From the NCBI RefSeq assembly GCF_024213665.1, contig NZ_JANAVP010000001.1, forward strand, positions 248,001-312,000: a DNA stretch of 64,000 nucleotides. Reading direction: 5' to 3'. Below the pieces are notes generated by a model, which was not told where the DNA came from, did not search any database, and saw only the letters and a list, made by a program, of their open reading frames with translations. This stretch comes from Streptomyces sp. A3M-1-3 (GTDB lineage: Bacteria; Actinomycetota; Actinomycetes; Streptomycetales; Streptomycetaceae). Below are positions 29,148 to 39,167 of this stretch, one piece after another; position 1 is the stretch's first letter; each line of letters begins with the position of its first letter. Both the position numbers and the translations under genes were made by a program.

Positions 29148-30272
29148 TCAGGCGACCGCGGTCGCCCGCTCGGTCGTCGCGATGGTCGCCGAGCCGACGA
29201 CCCGGGTGCCGTCGTACAGCACGATGGCCTGGCCGGGTGCCACACCCCGTACGGCCTCGCCGAAGGTGACCCGCAGCTCACCGTCGACCAGCTCCGCCGA
29301 CACTTCGGTCTCTCCGCCGTGGGCGCGCAGCTGCGCGGTGTACGTGCCGGGGCCGGCCGGGGCCGCGCCGCACCACCGGGGCTTGATCGCCGTCAGCGCG
29401 GTCACGTCCAGTGCCTCGACCGGGCCCACGGTGACGGTGTTGTTCACCGGCGAGATGTCCAGGACGTAGCGAGGCTTGCCGTCCGGCGCAGGGTGGCCGA
29501 TGCGCAGGCCCTTGCGCTGACCGATCGTGAAGCCGAAGGCACCGTCGTGTGTGCCGAGCCTGGCGCCCGACTCGTCGACGATGTCGCCCTCCGCCTTGCC
29601 GAGCCGGCCGGCCAGGAAGCCCTGGGTGTCGCCGTCCGCGATGAAGCAGATGTCGTGGCTGTCGGGCTTCTTGGCGACGGCCAGGCCGCGGCGCTCCGCC
29701 TCCGCGCGGATCTCGTCCTTGGTGGTGAGGGTGTCGCCCAGCGGGAACATGGCGTGCGCGAGCTGCTTCTCGTCCAGTACGCCGAGTACGTACGACTGGT
29801 CCTTTGCCATGTCGCTGGCCCGGTGCAGCTCGCGGGTGCCGTCCTCGTTCAGCACGACCGTCGCGTAGTGGCCGGTGCAGACCGCGTCGAAGCCGAGCGC
29901 GAGCGCCTTGTCGAGCAGCGCCGCGAACTTGATCTTCTCGTTGCAGCGCAGGCACGGGTTGGGGGTGCGGCCGGCCTCGTACTCCGCGATGAAGTCCTCG
30001 ACCACGTCCTCGCGGAACCGCTCGGCCAGGTCCCACACATAGAAGGGGATCCCGATGACGTCCGCCGCCCGGCGGGCGTCGCGCGAGTCCTCGATCGTGC
30101 AGCAGCCGCGCGCGCCCGTCCGGAAGGACTGCGGGTTCGCGGAGAGGGCGAGGTGGACGCCGGTGACGTCGTGCCCGGCTTCGGCGGCGCGGGCGGCGGC
30201 GACGGCGGAGTCCACACCGCCCGACATGGCGGCAAGGACACGGAGGGGGCGGCGCTGCGGAGTCTGAGTCAT
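29148..30272 (-). CDS. mnmA: tRNA 2-thiouridylase
   Basis: A 374-residue enzyme that puts sulfur on U34 of tRNAs for Lys, Glu and Gln. The PP-loop [11 protein letters not shown] adenylates the uridine. The two catalytic cysteines are visible: C107 in NPCLRCN and the one in [10 protein letters not shown]. The C-terminal beta domains complete a normal-length protein. It needs a cysteine desulfurase as sulfur donor; one is encoded 2 kb away at 32.4-33.5 kb. Confidence 0.96.
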   Translation of the reverse strand: MTQTPQRRPLRVLAAMSGGVDSAVAAARAAEAGHDVTGVHLALSANPQSFRTGARGCCTIEDSRDARRAADVIGIPFYVWDLAERFREDVVEDFIAEYEAGRTPNPCLRCNEKIKFAALLDKALALGFDAVCTGHYATVVLNEDGTRELHRASDMAKDQSYVLGVLDEKQLAHAMFPLGDTLTTKDEIRAEAERRGLAVAKKPDSHDICFIADGDTQGFLAGRLGKAEGDIVDESGARLGTHDGAFGFTIGQRKGLRIGHPAPDGKPRYVLDISPVNNTVTVGPVEALDVTALTAIKPRWCGAAPAGPGTYTAQLRAHGGETEVSAELVDGELRVTFGEAVRGVAPGQAIVLYDGTRVVGSATIATTERATAVA

Positions 30273-30334
30273 AGCACCAAACAGGGTACGTGCACCGGGG
30301 AACTGATCGCTCGGGCGTAACCGTTGTGATTCGC

Positions 30335-31024
30335 ATGGGGAGAGTGGGAAAGGACACGAGCCGCCGAGTCGGCAGACGGGCGCTGCTGATCGGCGGCCTC
30401 GGCGCGGTCGCCGGCACCGCCGTACTGGCGCGAGACGAGCTGAAGCGTGCCTGGTGGCGGGTGCCGGGCGTCGAGAAGCCGCGCAAGGAGGGGGAGCTCG
30501 ACCATGCGGGGGCGGAGTGGACGGCCGCGTCCTCGGCGAACTGGCGGCGGGCGGACCGGCCCGACGACTACACCGTCGACCGGGTGGTCATCCATGTCGT
30601 CCAGGGCAGCTTTCCGGTCGCGCTCAAGGTGTTCAAGGACCCGGGGCACGGGGCGGCCGCGCACTATGTCGTACGCAAGGACGGGCACGTCGCCCAGATG
30701 ATTCGCGAGCTGGACGTCGCGTACCACGCGGGTGACCGCTCGTTCAACGAGCGCAGCGTCGGTATCGAGCACGAGGGTTTCGTGGACCGGCCGCAGGACT
30801 TCACGGACGCCATGTACCACTCGTCGGCGAAGCTGACGGCGGGGATCTGCGCACGGTACGGGATAGCGGTGGACCGCGAGCACATCGTCGGTCATGTGGA
30901 GGTCCAGGGCACGGACCACACGGACCCCGGCCCGCACTGGGACTGGGACAGGTACATGAGGCTGGTTCGGGAGGCGGAGCCGGTCGCGCGCGAGGCGGCC
31001 GCCGAGGCGAGGCGGAACCCTTAA
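30335..31024 (+). CDS. Tat-type secreted N-acetylmuramoyl-L-alanine amidase
   Basis: A 229-residue amidase that cuts between MurNAc and L-Ala in peptidoglycan. The N-terminus has a twin-Arg motif ([19 protein letters not shown]), so export by Tat is likely. The amidase_2 domain holds the zinc ligands VVIHVVQG and [18 protein letters not shown], with the family segment [15 protein letters not shown]. The ATG at 30335 is the best start, although an in-frame GTG at 30326 exists. It is divergent from mnmA. Confidence 0.88.
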   Translation: MGRVGKDTSRRVGRRALLIGGLGAVAGTAVLARDELKRAWWRVPGVEKPRKEGELDHAGAEWTAASSANWRRADRPDDYTVDRVVIHVVQGSFPVALKVFKDPGHGAAAHYVVRKDGHVAQMIRELDVAYHAGDRSFNERSVGIEHEGFVDRPQDFTDAMYHSSAKLTAGICARYGIAVDREHIVGHVEVQGTDHTDPGPHWDWDRYMRLVREAEPVAREAAAEARRNP

Positions 31025-31028
31025 AGCA

Positions 31029-32222
31029 CTACGGGGACGACGGGGGCGGGCTGGACTTCTTGGCCTGCGCCTCGGCCGGCAGGTCGAAGACGTGGTCCGG
31101 GGTCACGATGGAGGTGACCGCACGGCCGAGCGTCGTGCTCAGCGAGTCGCCCTTGTAGTTGACGTCGGAGTTGATGAGGATCACCAACGTGGCCCTCCGG
31201 GACGGCAGCTGGACCGCAAGCGTCTCGTAGCCGGGGAGGTCGCCGTTGTGGCCGATCCAGTCATTCACCCGCATGATGCCCAGCCCGTACGAGACGTCCG
31301 GATAGCCGATCGGCCGGAACGCCAGACGCTGCTTCTGCGTCTCGGGGGCGAGCAGTCTTCCGTCGGCCAGGGCGGGGACCCAGGTGTGCAGGTCGTTCAG
31401 GTCGGAGATCATGGCTCCGGCGGCCCAGGCCCAGGACGGATTCCAGTTCGTGGCCTCGGCAACGGTGCCGTCCTCCGTGAAGTCCGTGTACCCCTGGGCG
31501 TACGGGTCCGGCATGGCGTTGTTCGTCGGGAACGAGGTCCCGGCCAGCTTCAGCGGCTCGTACACCTGCTGCTCCAAATAGGCGCCCAGGGGCTGCCCGG
31601 TGACCTTCTCGATCACCAGGCCCAGCAGGATCGTGTTGGTGTTGCTGTACTCCCACTTGGTTCCCGGCGGGAAGTTGAGGGGGTGCGCGAAGGCGTAGTC
31701 GAGCAGTTGCCGGGGGGTCCAGGTGCGCTGGGGGTCGGCGAGCAGGGACCGCATCCAGCTGTTGTCCTCGGAGTAGTCGAAGAGGCCACTGCGCATGCCG
31801 GCCAGCTCGCGCAGGGTGATGCGGTCGCCCTCGGGTACACCGGCGACGTACTCGGCAATGGGGTCGTCGAGCCCGACCTTTCCCCGGTCGACGAGTTGCA
31901 GCACTCCCGTGATGGTGAAGGTCTTGGTGAGGCTGCCGATCCGCATGTGGAGGTCCGACTTCATCGGAGTGCCGGACGCCTGGTCCGAGACACCGAACGA
32001 CTTCACGTACGTGCCGCGTCCGGGAATCCACAGGCCGATGTTCACGCCGGGGATGTCGGCGCGCTCCATGATCTCGTTGATCGTCTTGTCGAGCCGCTCG
32101 ACGGTGACGGGGTCGAAATCGTCCTGCTGCGCCGTCGTCCGCCCGGGTGCGGTGCCCGCGCAGACCAGCAAGACGGCGGCGAGGGCCGCCAGAATCGTTC
32201 TGACCATGTGGAGCCGGATCAT
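31029..32222 (-). CDS. Secreted serine hydrolase (class C beta-lactamase / DD-peptidase fold)
   Basis: A 397-residue protein with a Sec signal (VRTILAALAAVLLVCAGTA). The three motifs of penicillin-recognising enzymes are clear: SLTK (the nucleophile Ser), YSN in WEYSNTNTILL, and HNG in WIGHNGDLPGYE. Such proteins are DD-carboxypeptidases, D-aminopeptidases or esterases; they are not necessarily beta-lactamases. The tail is Ser/Pro-rich (KKSSPPPSSP). It converges with the amidase gene five bases away, and both may act on the cell wall. Confidence 0.88.
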   Translation of the reverse strand: MIRLHMVRTILAALAAVLLVCAGTAPGRTTAQQDDFDPVTVERLDKTINEIMERADIPGVNIGLWIPGRGTYVKSFGVSDQASGTPMKSDLHMRIGSLTKTFTITGVLQLVDRGKVGLDDPIAEYVAGVPEGDRITLRELAGMRSGLFDYSEDNSWMRSLLADPQRTWTPRQLLDYAFAHPLNFPPGTKWEYSNTNTILLGLVIEKVTGQPLGAYLEQQVYEPLKLAGTSFPTNNAMPDPYAQGYTDFTEDGTVAEATNWNPSWAWAAGAMISDLNDLHTWVPALADGRLLAPETQKQRLAFRPIGYPDVSYGLGIMRVNDWIGHNGDLPGYETLAVQLPSRRATLVILINSDVNYKGDSLSTTLGRAVTSIVTPDHVFDLPAEAQAKKSSPPPSSP

Positions 32223-32352
32223 CCGCAGTCACCTCTGGCTAATGCAGTGACCAGGTGAAATATCCCCTACATGCGCGCATTCACCATTATAGGAACGCCC
32301 GCGTCGGCGAGCTACCGGGCCGGGAGCCGTGACCGGCGACGTTCATCCGCGC

Positions 32353-33525
32353 CTAGCTCAGTCCCGCCGTTCGGGCGCGCTCCACCGCCGGGCCGATCGC
32401 CTCGGCGACGGCGTCGATGTCCGCCTTGGTGGAGGTGTGGCCGAGCGAGAAGCGCAGGGTGCCGCGGGCCAGGTCCGGATCCGTGCCGGTGGCGAGGAGG
32501 ACGTGGCTGGGCTGGGCCACTCCCGCCGTACAGGCCGAGCCGGTCGAGCACTCGATGCCCTGGGCGTCGAGCAGGAGCAGCAGCGAGTCACCCTCGCAGC
32601 CCGGGAAGGTGAAGTGCGCGTTCGCGGGAAGCCGGTCGGCCGGGTCGCCGCCGAGGATCGCGTCGGGAACGGCGGCGCGTACGGCCTCGATCAGTTGGTC
32701 GCGCAGGCCGCCGACCTCCCGCGCGAACTGCTCGCGCCGTTCGGCGGCCAGCACCCCGGCCACCGCGAACGCGGCGACCGCGGGCACGTCGAGGGTGCCG
32801 GAGCGGACGTGTCGCTCCTGGCCGCCGCCGTGCAGCACCGGTACGGGGCTGTACTCGCGGCCGAGCAGCAGAGCGCCGATGCCGTACGGACCACCGATCT
32901 TGTGGCCGCTCACGGTCATCGCGGCGAGCCCCGAGTCCGCGAAACCCACCTCGAGCTGCCCGATGGCCTGCACCGCGTCGGCATGCAGCGGTACGCCGAA
33001 CTCGCTTGCCACAGCAGCCAGTTCGCGGACCGGCTGGACCGTGCCGATCTCATTGTTGGCCCACATCACGGTGGCCATCGCCACATCGTCGGGGTTCCGC
33101 TCGATCGCCGCGCGCAGCACCTCGGGGTGCACCCTGCCGTACGCGTCGACCGGCAGATACTCCACCGTGGCGCCCTCGTGCTCGCCGAGCCAGTGCACCG
33201 CGTCGAGGACGGCGTGGTGCTCGACGGGGCTGCTCAGCACCCGGGTCCTGGCCGGGTCGGCGTCCCGGCGGGCCCAGTAGAGCCCCTTGACGGCGAGATT
33301 GTCGGCCTCGGTGCCGCCCGCGGTGAACACCACCTCGCTCGGCCGCGCCCCCAGCGCCTCGGCGAGGGCCTCGCGGGCCTCTTCGACGGTACGGCGCGCT
33401 CGGCGCCCGGCAGCGTGCAGCGAGGAGGCGTTGCCGGTGACGGCGAACTGGGCGGTCATCGCCTCGACCGCCTCCGGCAGCATCGGAGTGGTCGCGGCGT
33501 GGTCGAGGTAGGCCATGGTGGTCAT
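32353..33525 (-). CDS. iscS: Cysteine desulfurase (IscS/NifS class)
   Basis: A 390-residue PLP enzyme that moves sulfur from cysteine to a persulfide. The start [10 protein letters not shown], the PLP lysine in [11 protein letters not shown], the NNEIG motif and the persulfide loop [11 protein letters not shown] are present. HTST and the RFSLGHTS end are typical. The start may be at 33525 (MTTMAYL) or 33516 (MAYL). By place and type it is the likely sulfur donor for MnmA, and it may also feed Fe-S or other thiolation. Confidence 0.92.
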   Translation of the reverse strand: MTTMAYLDHAATTPMLPEAVEAMTAQFAVTGNASSLHAAGRRARRTVEEAREALAEALGARPSEVVFTAGGTEADNLAVKGLYWARRDADPARTRVLSSPVEHHAVLDAVHWLGEHEGATVEYLPVDAYGRVHPEVLRAAIERNPDDVAMATVMWANNEIGTVQPVRELAAVASEFGVPLHADAVQAIGQLEVGFADSGLAAMTVSGHKIGGPYGIGALLLGREYSPVPVLHGGGQERHVRSGTLDVPAVAAFAVAGVLAAERREQFAREVGGLRDQLIEAVRAAVPDAILGGDPADRLPANAHFTFPGCEGDSLLLLLDAQGIECSTGSACTAGVAQPSHVLLATGTDPDLARGTLRFSLGHTSTKADIDAVAEAIGPAVERARTAGLS

Positions 33526-33680
33526 GATTCTACGAGCCGCAGCGGGGGGCAGACCCGGCGCGGGGGTGCAACCGGTCCCCGGTGCCCGGCGTGCGCCAGG
33601 ACTTGACTGCCGTACCCCCGGTGCCATCCTGGAATGAGCCCGCAGCCGGACCTCCCGCACCAGCCCCCCCGGAGGGCGAC

Positions 33681-34094
33681 ATGCACAACATCGCCACACA
33701 CAAGGCCTTGATACGAGCCTTCAACGAGCGCGACTGGGACATGGTGACGCACCTGCTGCATCCGGATGTGACGTACGCCGACCAGGCCCGCGGCAGCACC
33801 GCCAAGGGCGCGCAGGAGACCCTGGCCCAGATGCAGGAGTGGGTGACGGCGTTCTCGGACGCACGGGCCGAGCAGATCCGGTACATCAACGGCGGCGACA
33901 CCACGATCGCCCTGTTCCAGGGGTGTGGCATCAACGACGGCCCGCTCGGCGACGGCCGTCCCGCGACGCACAAGCGGGTTGACGTGCCGTTCTGTGAGGT
34001 CCTGCACTACGACGACCTGGGCAAGATCATCGACGGTGCGGTCTACTACGACGCGCTGACCCAGCGCATCCAGCTCGGCCTGGCCGAGCCGTAG
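33681..34094 (+). CDS. SnoaL-like / NTF2-fold protein
   Basis: A 137-residue protein with the SnoaL-like pattern: [22 protein letters not shown], then [14 protein letters not shown] and [13 protein letters not shown]. The fold is that of polyketide cyclases and ketosteroid isomerase, used by many unrelated enzymes and binding proteins. The ATG sits seven bases after GGAGGG. No polyketide gene is near, so the function is open. Confidence 0.8.
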   Translation: MHNIATHKALIRAFNERDWDMVTHLLHPDVTYADQARGSTAKGAQETLAQMQEWVTAFSDARAEQIRYINGGDTTIALFQGCGINDGPLGDGRPATHKRVDVPFCEVLHYDDLGKIIDGAVYYDALTQRIQLGLAEP

Positions 34095-34120
34095 GCCCCC
34101 GCCGGGCCGTAGCGGGGGCC
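34094..34120. terminator. Bidirectional terminator
   Basis: A nine-pair GC stem (GGCCCCCGC with GCGGGGGCC) around a nine-base loop, between the converging SnoaL-like and thioesterase genes. It begins at the last base of the SnoaL-like stop codon. Confidence 0.75.
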
Positions 34121-34173
34121 GAAGCGCGGGTTCCTGCGTACAGGTCCGTGACAGCCGGTGGGGCGGACGGGGG

Positions 34174-35031
34174 TCAGCGCGGGACGCGTGCCAGCTGCCG
34201 GGACTGGGCCACCAGGTGGTCCGCACTGTCCCAGACCTCCGCGTCCTCCTCCAGGAATCCGCCCGCGAGGTTCCGCGTGGTGATGGAGATGCGCAGCAGC
34301 CCCGGCGCCGGGCGGCGGCGGATGTGGGTGGTCAGCTCGACCGTCGGAACCCAGCCCTTGAGGCCCAGCTCGAAGGCGGTCGGCGGCAGCGCGTCCACGG
34401 CGAGCAGCAGCGAGAATGGGTCGGCGTCGCGGCCGTCGGACAGCCCGAACCAGGCCCGCATCTCCCCCTTGCCGGACGGCGCGCCGATGGCCCAGCCGGC
34501 GGTCGCGGGGTCGAGCTTCAGCCGCAGCCGCTCGGTGATGGCGGAGCTGCCGGGGATGAGAGCGGGCCCGTCCTCCGGACCGAGGCAGTGCTCGAAGGCG
34601 GGCATGGCGGGCGGGGTCGCCGTCGTCCGTACGTCCTCGGTCAGGGTGTCCAGGTCCCCGTACGAGGCGAGCACGCGGATCCGCTCGACCTCGGCGCCGT
34701 TCTCGTCCAGCTGGAAGAGGGACGCCTGGCCGGTGGAGAGGGTGCGCCCGGTGCGGACGACCTGGGTGCGGACGACCGCGGGGCCGGGGTGCGACGGGGT
34801 GAGGTAGTGCGCCGAGACCGTGAACGGGTCGGGGTGCGGCAGCGCGTCGCCGAGGGCACGGCCCAGCAGGGCGAGGAGGTAGCCGCCGTTGACGGCGCGG
34901 ATGATTGTCCAGCCCGCGGAGAGCTCCGCGTCGTAGACGCCCGGCTCGCCCGGACCGCGCGGGACGACAGCGGTGTCGCGATCGAACTCGCTGTCTCCGA
35001 TGGTTGCCTGAATCTCCGCTGCCTGTGCCAT
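34174..35031 (-). CDS. Acyl-CoA thioesterase-like protein (double hotdog)
   Basis: A 285-residue protein with two hotdog halves, as in TesB. The first half has VNGGYLLALLGRAL and SAHYLTPSHPGPAVVRTQVV; the second has GWVPTVELTTHIRRRPAPG and EDAEVWDSADHLVAQSRQLA. It should cleave acyl-CoAs of unknown chain length. The ATG at 35031 was chosen; no strong ribosome site was seen. Confidence 0.82.
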   Translation of the reverse strand: MAQAAEIQATIGDSEFDRDTAVVPRGPGEPGVYDAELSAGWTIIRAVNGGYLLALLGRALGDALPHPDPFTVSAHYLTPSHPGPAVVRTQVVRTGRTLSTGQASLFQLDENGAEVERIRVLASYGDLDTLTEDVRTTATPPAMPAFEHCLGPEDGPALIPGSSAITERLRLKLDPATAGWAIGAPSGKGEMRAWFGLSDGRDADPFSLLLAVDALPPTAFELGLKGWVPTVELTTHIRRRPAPGLLRISITTRNLAGGFLEEDAEVWDSADHLVAQSRQLARVPR

Positions 35032-35083
35032 GGGATGCACGCTACACCCGTTCGCTACTAAGCGGTAGCTTTCTGCCTCGGCC

Positions 35084-35746
35084 TCAGCCGACCTCTTCGG
35101 CGGCCGCCGAGCGACGGTGCCAGGCACGCGGCGCGCGCCAGTGGAAGCGCATCGCGAGCAGTCGCAGGAGGAACGCGGTCACCGCGGCGAGTCCGCTGGT
35201 CAGCGCGTTGAGCGAGTCGAACCGGATACAGAGGACGACGATCGCGGACCCCATGATGGCCGGCACGGCATACAGGTCGCGGTCCCAGCGCAGCAGCGAC
35301 GGCACTTCGTTGGCGAGCACGTCACGCAGCACGCCCCCGCCCACGGCGGTGGCCAGGCCCAGCGCCGCGGACGCGGTGAGGCCGAGGCCGTACTCGTACG
35401 CCTTGGTGGTCCCGGCCACGCAGAACAGGCCGAGGCCGGCAGCGTCGAAGACATTGACCGCGCCGTTGATCCGCTCGACGTGCGGGTGCAGGAAGAAGAC
35501 GAGGGCCGCGGCGAGCAGGGGGGTGACGAAGTACCCCAGGTCCGTGAAGGCGGCCGGCGGCACGGCCCCGATGATCAGATCACGGAACAGCCCTCCGCCC
35601 AGCGCGGTGACCTCTGCGAGCACTGCGATGCCGAATACGTCGAAATTCTTGCGTACGGCGAGCAGTGCGCCGGAGATCGCGAAGACGAAGATCCCGGCGA
35701 CGTCGAGCCCGTGCTGGACGGAGGGGGTGAAGAGTTCATGGAGCAC
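35084..35746 (-). CDS. TRIC/YadS-type membrane protein (UPF0126)
   Basis: A 220-residue protein with seven predicted helices in two related halves, each with a glycine-rich motif: GGGLFRDLIIGAVPP in the first half and GGGVLRDVLANEVPS in the second. This duplicated GGGxxRD motif defines the TRIC/UPF0126 family, whose bacterial members form potassium-type cation channels. It lies between the thioesterase and the peptide transporter operon. Confidence 0.9.
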   Translation of the reverse strand: MLHELFTPSVQHGLDVAGIFVFAISGALLAVRKNFDVFGIAVLAEVTALGGGLFRDLIIGAVPPAAFTDLGYFVTPLLAAALVFFLHPHVERINGAVNVFDAAGLGLFCVAGTTKAYEYGLGLTASAALGLATAVGGGVLRDVLANEVPSLLRWDRDLYAVPAIMGSAIVVLCIRFDSLNALTSGLAAVTAFLLRLLAMRFHWRAPRAWHRRSAAAEEVG

Positions 35747-35764
35747 CCGGCAATTGTGCCGGTT

Positions 35765-36994
35765 CTACTCCTTGCCGCTTTCCTTCCCGGCGTCGGCTGC
35801 CTTCTCGGCCCCCGAAGGCGCCTCCGGCTCCCCGGCCTCCGCCGGCTCCCCGGCCTCCGCCGACTCCGGCTCCGCCTTCTTCGACACGTCGACGATCTCG
35901 ATCTTCTCCCGCGCCTCCGGCAGCGCCGCGTCCCCCGGCACCTGGTCCGGAGCGTTCTCCGGGTGGTGGCAGGCCACCTGGTGCCCGGACTTCAGGGCGA
36001 GCAGCGGCGGTTCCTGCGTCTTGCAGACCTCCGTGGCCTTCCAGCACCGGGTGTGGAACCGGCAGCCGCTCGGCGGCGAGATCGGCGACGGAACGTCGCC
36101 CTTGAGCAGGATGCGCTCGCTCTTCACGCCGCGCCGCCGGGGGTCCGGCACCGGCACCGCGGAGAGCAGCGCCTTGGTGTACGGGTGCATCGGCGACTCG
36201 TACAGCGACTTGCGGTCGGTCAGTTCGACGATCTTGCCGAGGTACATCACCGCGATGCGGTCCGAGACATGGCGGATGACCGACAGGTCGTGGGCGATGA
36301 TCACGTACGTGAGGCCCAGCTCGTCCTGGAGGTCGTCCAGCAGGTTCACCACCTGCGCCTGGATCGACACGTCGAGCGCCGAAACCGGCTCGTCCGCCAC
36401 GACCAGCTTCGGCTTCAGTGCGAGCGCGCGGGCGATACCGATGCGCTGGCGCTGGCCGCCGGAGAACTCGTGCGGGTAGCGGTTGTAGTGCTCGGGGCTC
36501 AGCCCCACCAGCTCCAGGAGGTGCTGCACCTCCTTCTTGATCCCGCCCTCGGGCTCGACGCCCTGCAGGCGGAACGGCGCGCTGACGATCGAGCCGACCG
36601 TATGGCGCGGGTTCAGCGAGCCGTACGGGTCCTGGAAGATCATCTGCACATCGCGGCGCAGCGGCCTCATGCCGCCGGTGCCGAGATGCGTGATGTCGTG
36701 GCCGTCGAACTCGACCTTGCCCGCCGTCGGTTCGAGAAGCCGCGTGATCAGTCGGCCCATGGTCGACTTGCCGCAGCCCGACTCGCCGACGACACCAAGG
36801 GTCTCACCTCGGCGTACGTCGAAATCGATTCCGTCGACCGCCTTGACGGCGCCGACCTGACGCTGCAGCAGCCCCTTCTTGATGGGGAAGTGCTTGACCA
36901 GGCCTTGAACCTTGAGCAGCGGCTCGGGAGACGCGGTGGCCTGCTCCGGTACCACGACGGCGTCAGCCCCGGCTGTCTTCTTCGTTTCGCTCAC
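35765..36994 (-). CDS. Oligopeptide/dipeptide ABC transporter ATPase (OppF/DppF-like)
   Basis: A 409-residue ATPase: Walker [17 protein letters not shown]-loop [13 protein letters not shown], signature [15 protein letters not shown], Walker [13 protein letters not shown]. The oligopeptide-type C-terminal domain carries the cysteines [14 protein letters not shown] and ACHHP, which in some relatives hold an Fe-S cluster. The tail is rich in Glu, Ala and Pro (repeats of AEAGEP) and seems unstructured. The GTG start overlaps the previous stop as GTGA. It is last in the five-gene operon. Confidence 0.92.
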   Translation of the reverse strand: MSETKKTAGADAVVVPEQATASPEPLLKVQGLVKHFPIKKGLLQRQVGAVKAVDGIDFDVRRGETLGVVGESGCGKSTMGRLITRLLEPTAGKVEFDGHDITHLGTGGMRPLRRDVQMIFQDPYGSLNPRHTVGSIVSAPFRLQGVEPEGGIKKEVQHLLELVGLSPEHYNRYPHEFSGGQRQRIGIARALALKPKLVVADEPVSALDVSIQAQVVNLLDDLQDELGLTYVIIAHDLSVIRHVSDRIAVMYLGKIVELTDRKSLYESPMHPYTKALLSAVPVPDPRRRGVKSERILLKGDVPSPISPPSGCRFHTRCWKATEVCKTQEPPLLALKSGHQVACHHPENAPDQVPGDAALPEAREKIEIVDVSKKAEPESAEAGEPAEAGEPEAPSGAEKAADAGKESGKE

Positions 36995-38091
36995 AGCTTC
37001 GGCGCAATCTCTTCGGTCCAGATCCGCGTGCGGTCCTCCTGCGACATGTGGCAGGCGGAGTGGTGCCGGCTGCCGACCTCGCGGAGCTCGGGGCGGTCGG
37101 TGCGGGTGATACCGCCCTCCGGCACATCCGCGTACGGGCAGCGCGGGTTGAAGGCGCAGCCGGAGGGGACGTTGATGAGGCTGGGCGGCGAGCCCTTGAC
37201 CGGGATGAGACGGTCGGTCTGGTCGCGGTCGATGCGCGGCATCGAGCCCAGCAAGCCCCAGGTGTACGGGTGCTGCGGGGCGTAGAAGATGTCGTCGACC
37301 GGACCGCGCTCGACGCATCGGCCGCCGTACATCACCAGGATGTCGTCGGCGATCTCTGCGACCACGCCGAGGTCGTGGGTGATGATGATGACCGCGGAGC
37401 CGAACTCCTTCTGCAGATCCCGGATCAGGTCGAGGATCTGCGCCTGGACCGTGACGTCCAGGGCGGTGGTCGGCTCGTCCGCGATGAGCAGCTCGGGATT
37501 GTTGACCAGCGCCATAGCGATCATCGCGCGCTGGCGCATCCCGCCGGAGAACTCGTGCGGGTAGCTGTCCACCCGCTTGTCGGGCTCGGGAATGCCAACC
37601 CGGTCGAGGAGCTCAATCGCGCGCCTGCGGGCGATCTTCCTGCTCACGTCGTTGTGGACGCGGTACGCCTCCACGATCTGGTTGCCGACCGTGTAGTACG
37701 GGTGCATTGCCGACAGCGGGTCCTGGAAGATCATCGCCATCTCGCGGCCACGCATCCGGCGCACCTCGTCCGGTTCAGCGCCGACGAGCTCCTTACCGCC
37801 GAGCCAGATCTCGCCGGACATCCTGACGTTCTTGCCGCGCGGACCCTGGCGGTGGAGGCCCATCACGGCGAGCGACGTGACGGACTTGCCTGAGCCGGAC
37901 TCGCCGACGATGCCGAGGGTTTTGCCCTTCTCCAACTGGAAGGTGAGCCCGTCGACGGACTTGACCAAGCCATCGTCGGTCGGGAAGTGCACCTTGAGGT
38001 CGCGCACTTCGAGGAAGGCGTCCGGGGCGGGCGACTCCCCGGACTTCACCGGCTCGCCCACGGCGGCACCGGTCTTGGACAGTTCGGTCAC
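36991..38091 (-). CDS. Oligopeptide/dipeptide ABC transporter ATPase (OppD/DppD-like)
   Basis: A 366-residue ATPase with Walker [17 protein letters not shown]-loop [13 protein letters not shown], signature [15 protein letters not shown], Walker [13 protein letters not shown] and the C-terminal cysteines [12 protein letters not shown]. It overlaps the permease upstream and the second ATPase downstream by four bases each, so the three are translationally coupled. Confidence 0.92.
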   Translation of the reverse strand: MTELSKTGAAVGEPVKSGESPAPDAFLEVRDLKVHFPTDDGLVKSVDGLTFQLEKGKTLGIVGESGSGKSVTSLAVMGLHRQGPRGKNVRMSGEIWLGGKELVGAEPDEVRRMRGREMAMIFQDPLSAMHPYYTVGNQIVEAYRVHNDVSRKIARRRAIELLDRVGIPEPDKRVDSYPHEFSGGMRQRAMIAMALVNNPELLIADEPTTALDVTVQAQILDLIRDLQKEFGSAVIIITHDLGVVAEIADDILVMYGGRCVERGPVDDIFYAPQHPYTWGLLGSMPRIDRDQTDRLIPVKGSPPSLINVPSGCAFNPRCPYADVPEGGITRTDRPELREVGSRHHSACHMSQEDRTRIWTEEIAPKL

Positions 38092-39095
38092 GAGAGCCTC
38101 ACCCGCGGGTCGACGGCGGCGTACAGCAGGTCCACCAGGAGATTGCAGATCACGACGAAGAAGGCGGCAACCAGCGTCACGCCGAGGATTGGCGGCAGGT
38201 CGTTGGCGGTGATCCCCTGGACCGCGTACTCGCCGATTCCGTGCAGCGAGAACACCGACTCGGTGATCAGCGCACCGCCGAGCAGGAGACCGAGGTCCAT
38301 GCCGAAGACGGTGATGATCGGGGTGAGCGCGGCGCGCAGTCCGTGCCGGGCGACGACCTTCCGCTCACGCAGGCCCTTGGCGCGCGCGGTGCGGATGAAG
38401 TCCTCGTTCATCGTCTCCAGCATGCCGGAGCGGGTGAGCCGAGCGTAGATCGCGGAGTAGAGCAGGGCGAGCGAACACCAAGGCAGGAACAGGGTGTTGG
38501 CCCACTGAGCCGGGTTCTCGGTGAATGGCACATAGGTTCTGCCGAAGATCTCCAGCTTGTAGCTGAAGAGCAGCAGCGCCAACTGGCCGGTGAAGAACAT
38601 GGGAAGCGAGACGCCGGCGAGCGAGACGCCCATGGCGGCCCGGTCGAAAACCGAACCCGGCTTGAGCGCGGAGATGACACCCGCGCTGACACCGGAGAGC
38701 AGCCAGATCACGGCCGCGCCGCTGGCCAGCGAGATGGTGACCGGCAGACGGTCCATGAGCTGTGGCCAGACCTCCAGGTGGTCCTTGAAGGAGTAGCCGA
38801 AGCAGGGCGCGTTGCAGTGCGCGGTGGTCGGGCCGAGGTCGTAGTCGGCGCCTACCAGGATCCCCTTGATGAATTCCCAGTACTGGGTGTAGATGGGCTG
38901 ATCCAGGCCGAGGTTCCGCTTGACCGCCGCGATGTCCTCGGGCGTGGGGTTCTTGCCGATGTACTGCTGAGCCAGCTGATCGACGGTCTGGCCGGCCAGC
39001 CTCGGCAGCAGGAAGAAGATGCCGAAGGTGACCGCGGTGACAACCAGCAGCAGGATCACTGCCGCGATTGTCCGGCGGAGGATGTACGAGATCAC
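38088..39095 (-). CDS. Oligopeptide/dipeptide ABC transporter permease (DppB-like)
   Basis: A 335-residue permease with six helices. The N-terminus (SYILRRTIAAVILLLVVTA) and the EAA loop (DFIRTARAKGLRERKVVARH) are typical of DppB/OppB. It is separated from the binding-protein gene by a hairpin and overlaps the ATPase gene downstream by four bases. Confidence 0.92.
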   Translation of the reverse strand: MISYILRRTIAAVILLLVVTAVTFGIFFLLPRLAGQTVDQLAQQYIGKNPTPEDIAAVKRNLGLDQPIYTQYWEFIKGILVGADYDLGPTTAHCNAPCFGYSFKDHLEVWPQLMDRLPVTISLASGAAVIWLLSGVSAGVISALKPGSVFDRAAMGVSLAGVSLPMFFTGQLALLLFSYKLEIFGRTYVPFTENPAQWANTLFLPWCSLALLYSAIYARLTRSGMLETMNEDFIRTARAKGLRERKVVARHGLRAALTPIITVFGMDLGLLLGGALITESVFSLHGIGEYAVQGITANDLPPILGVTLVAAFFVVICNLLVDLLYAAVDPRVRLS

Positions 39096-39107
39096 GGGGA
39101 CCGGCGC

Positions 39108-39141
39108 TGGTGCCCGCGAGCGACGAAGCCCGCGGGCACCA
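39108..39141 (-). terminator. Intra-operon hairpin after the binding-protein gene
   Basis: An 11-pair stem (TGGTGCCCGCG with CGCGGGCACCA) and a 12-base loop lie in the 72-base gap between the binding-protein gene and the permease gene. Such hairpins partly stop transcription or protect the upstream mRNA from 3' decay, which gives more binding protein than permease. Confidence 0.65.
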
Positions 39142-39167
39142 ATGCCTTCACCTGCCTTCCGGGGCTA

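Noticed and set aside
31029..32222. True beta-lactamase resistance gene
   Set aside because: The motifs fit the wide DD-peptidase/esterase group; nothing in the sequence or the neighbours shows beta-lactam resistance.
33681..34094. Part of a polyketide cluster
   Set aside because: The protein has a SnoaL-like fold, but no polyketide synthase or tailoring genes are near it.
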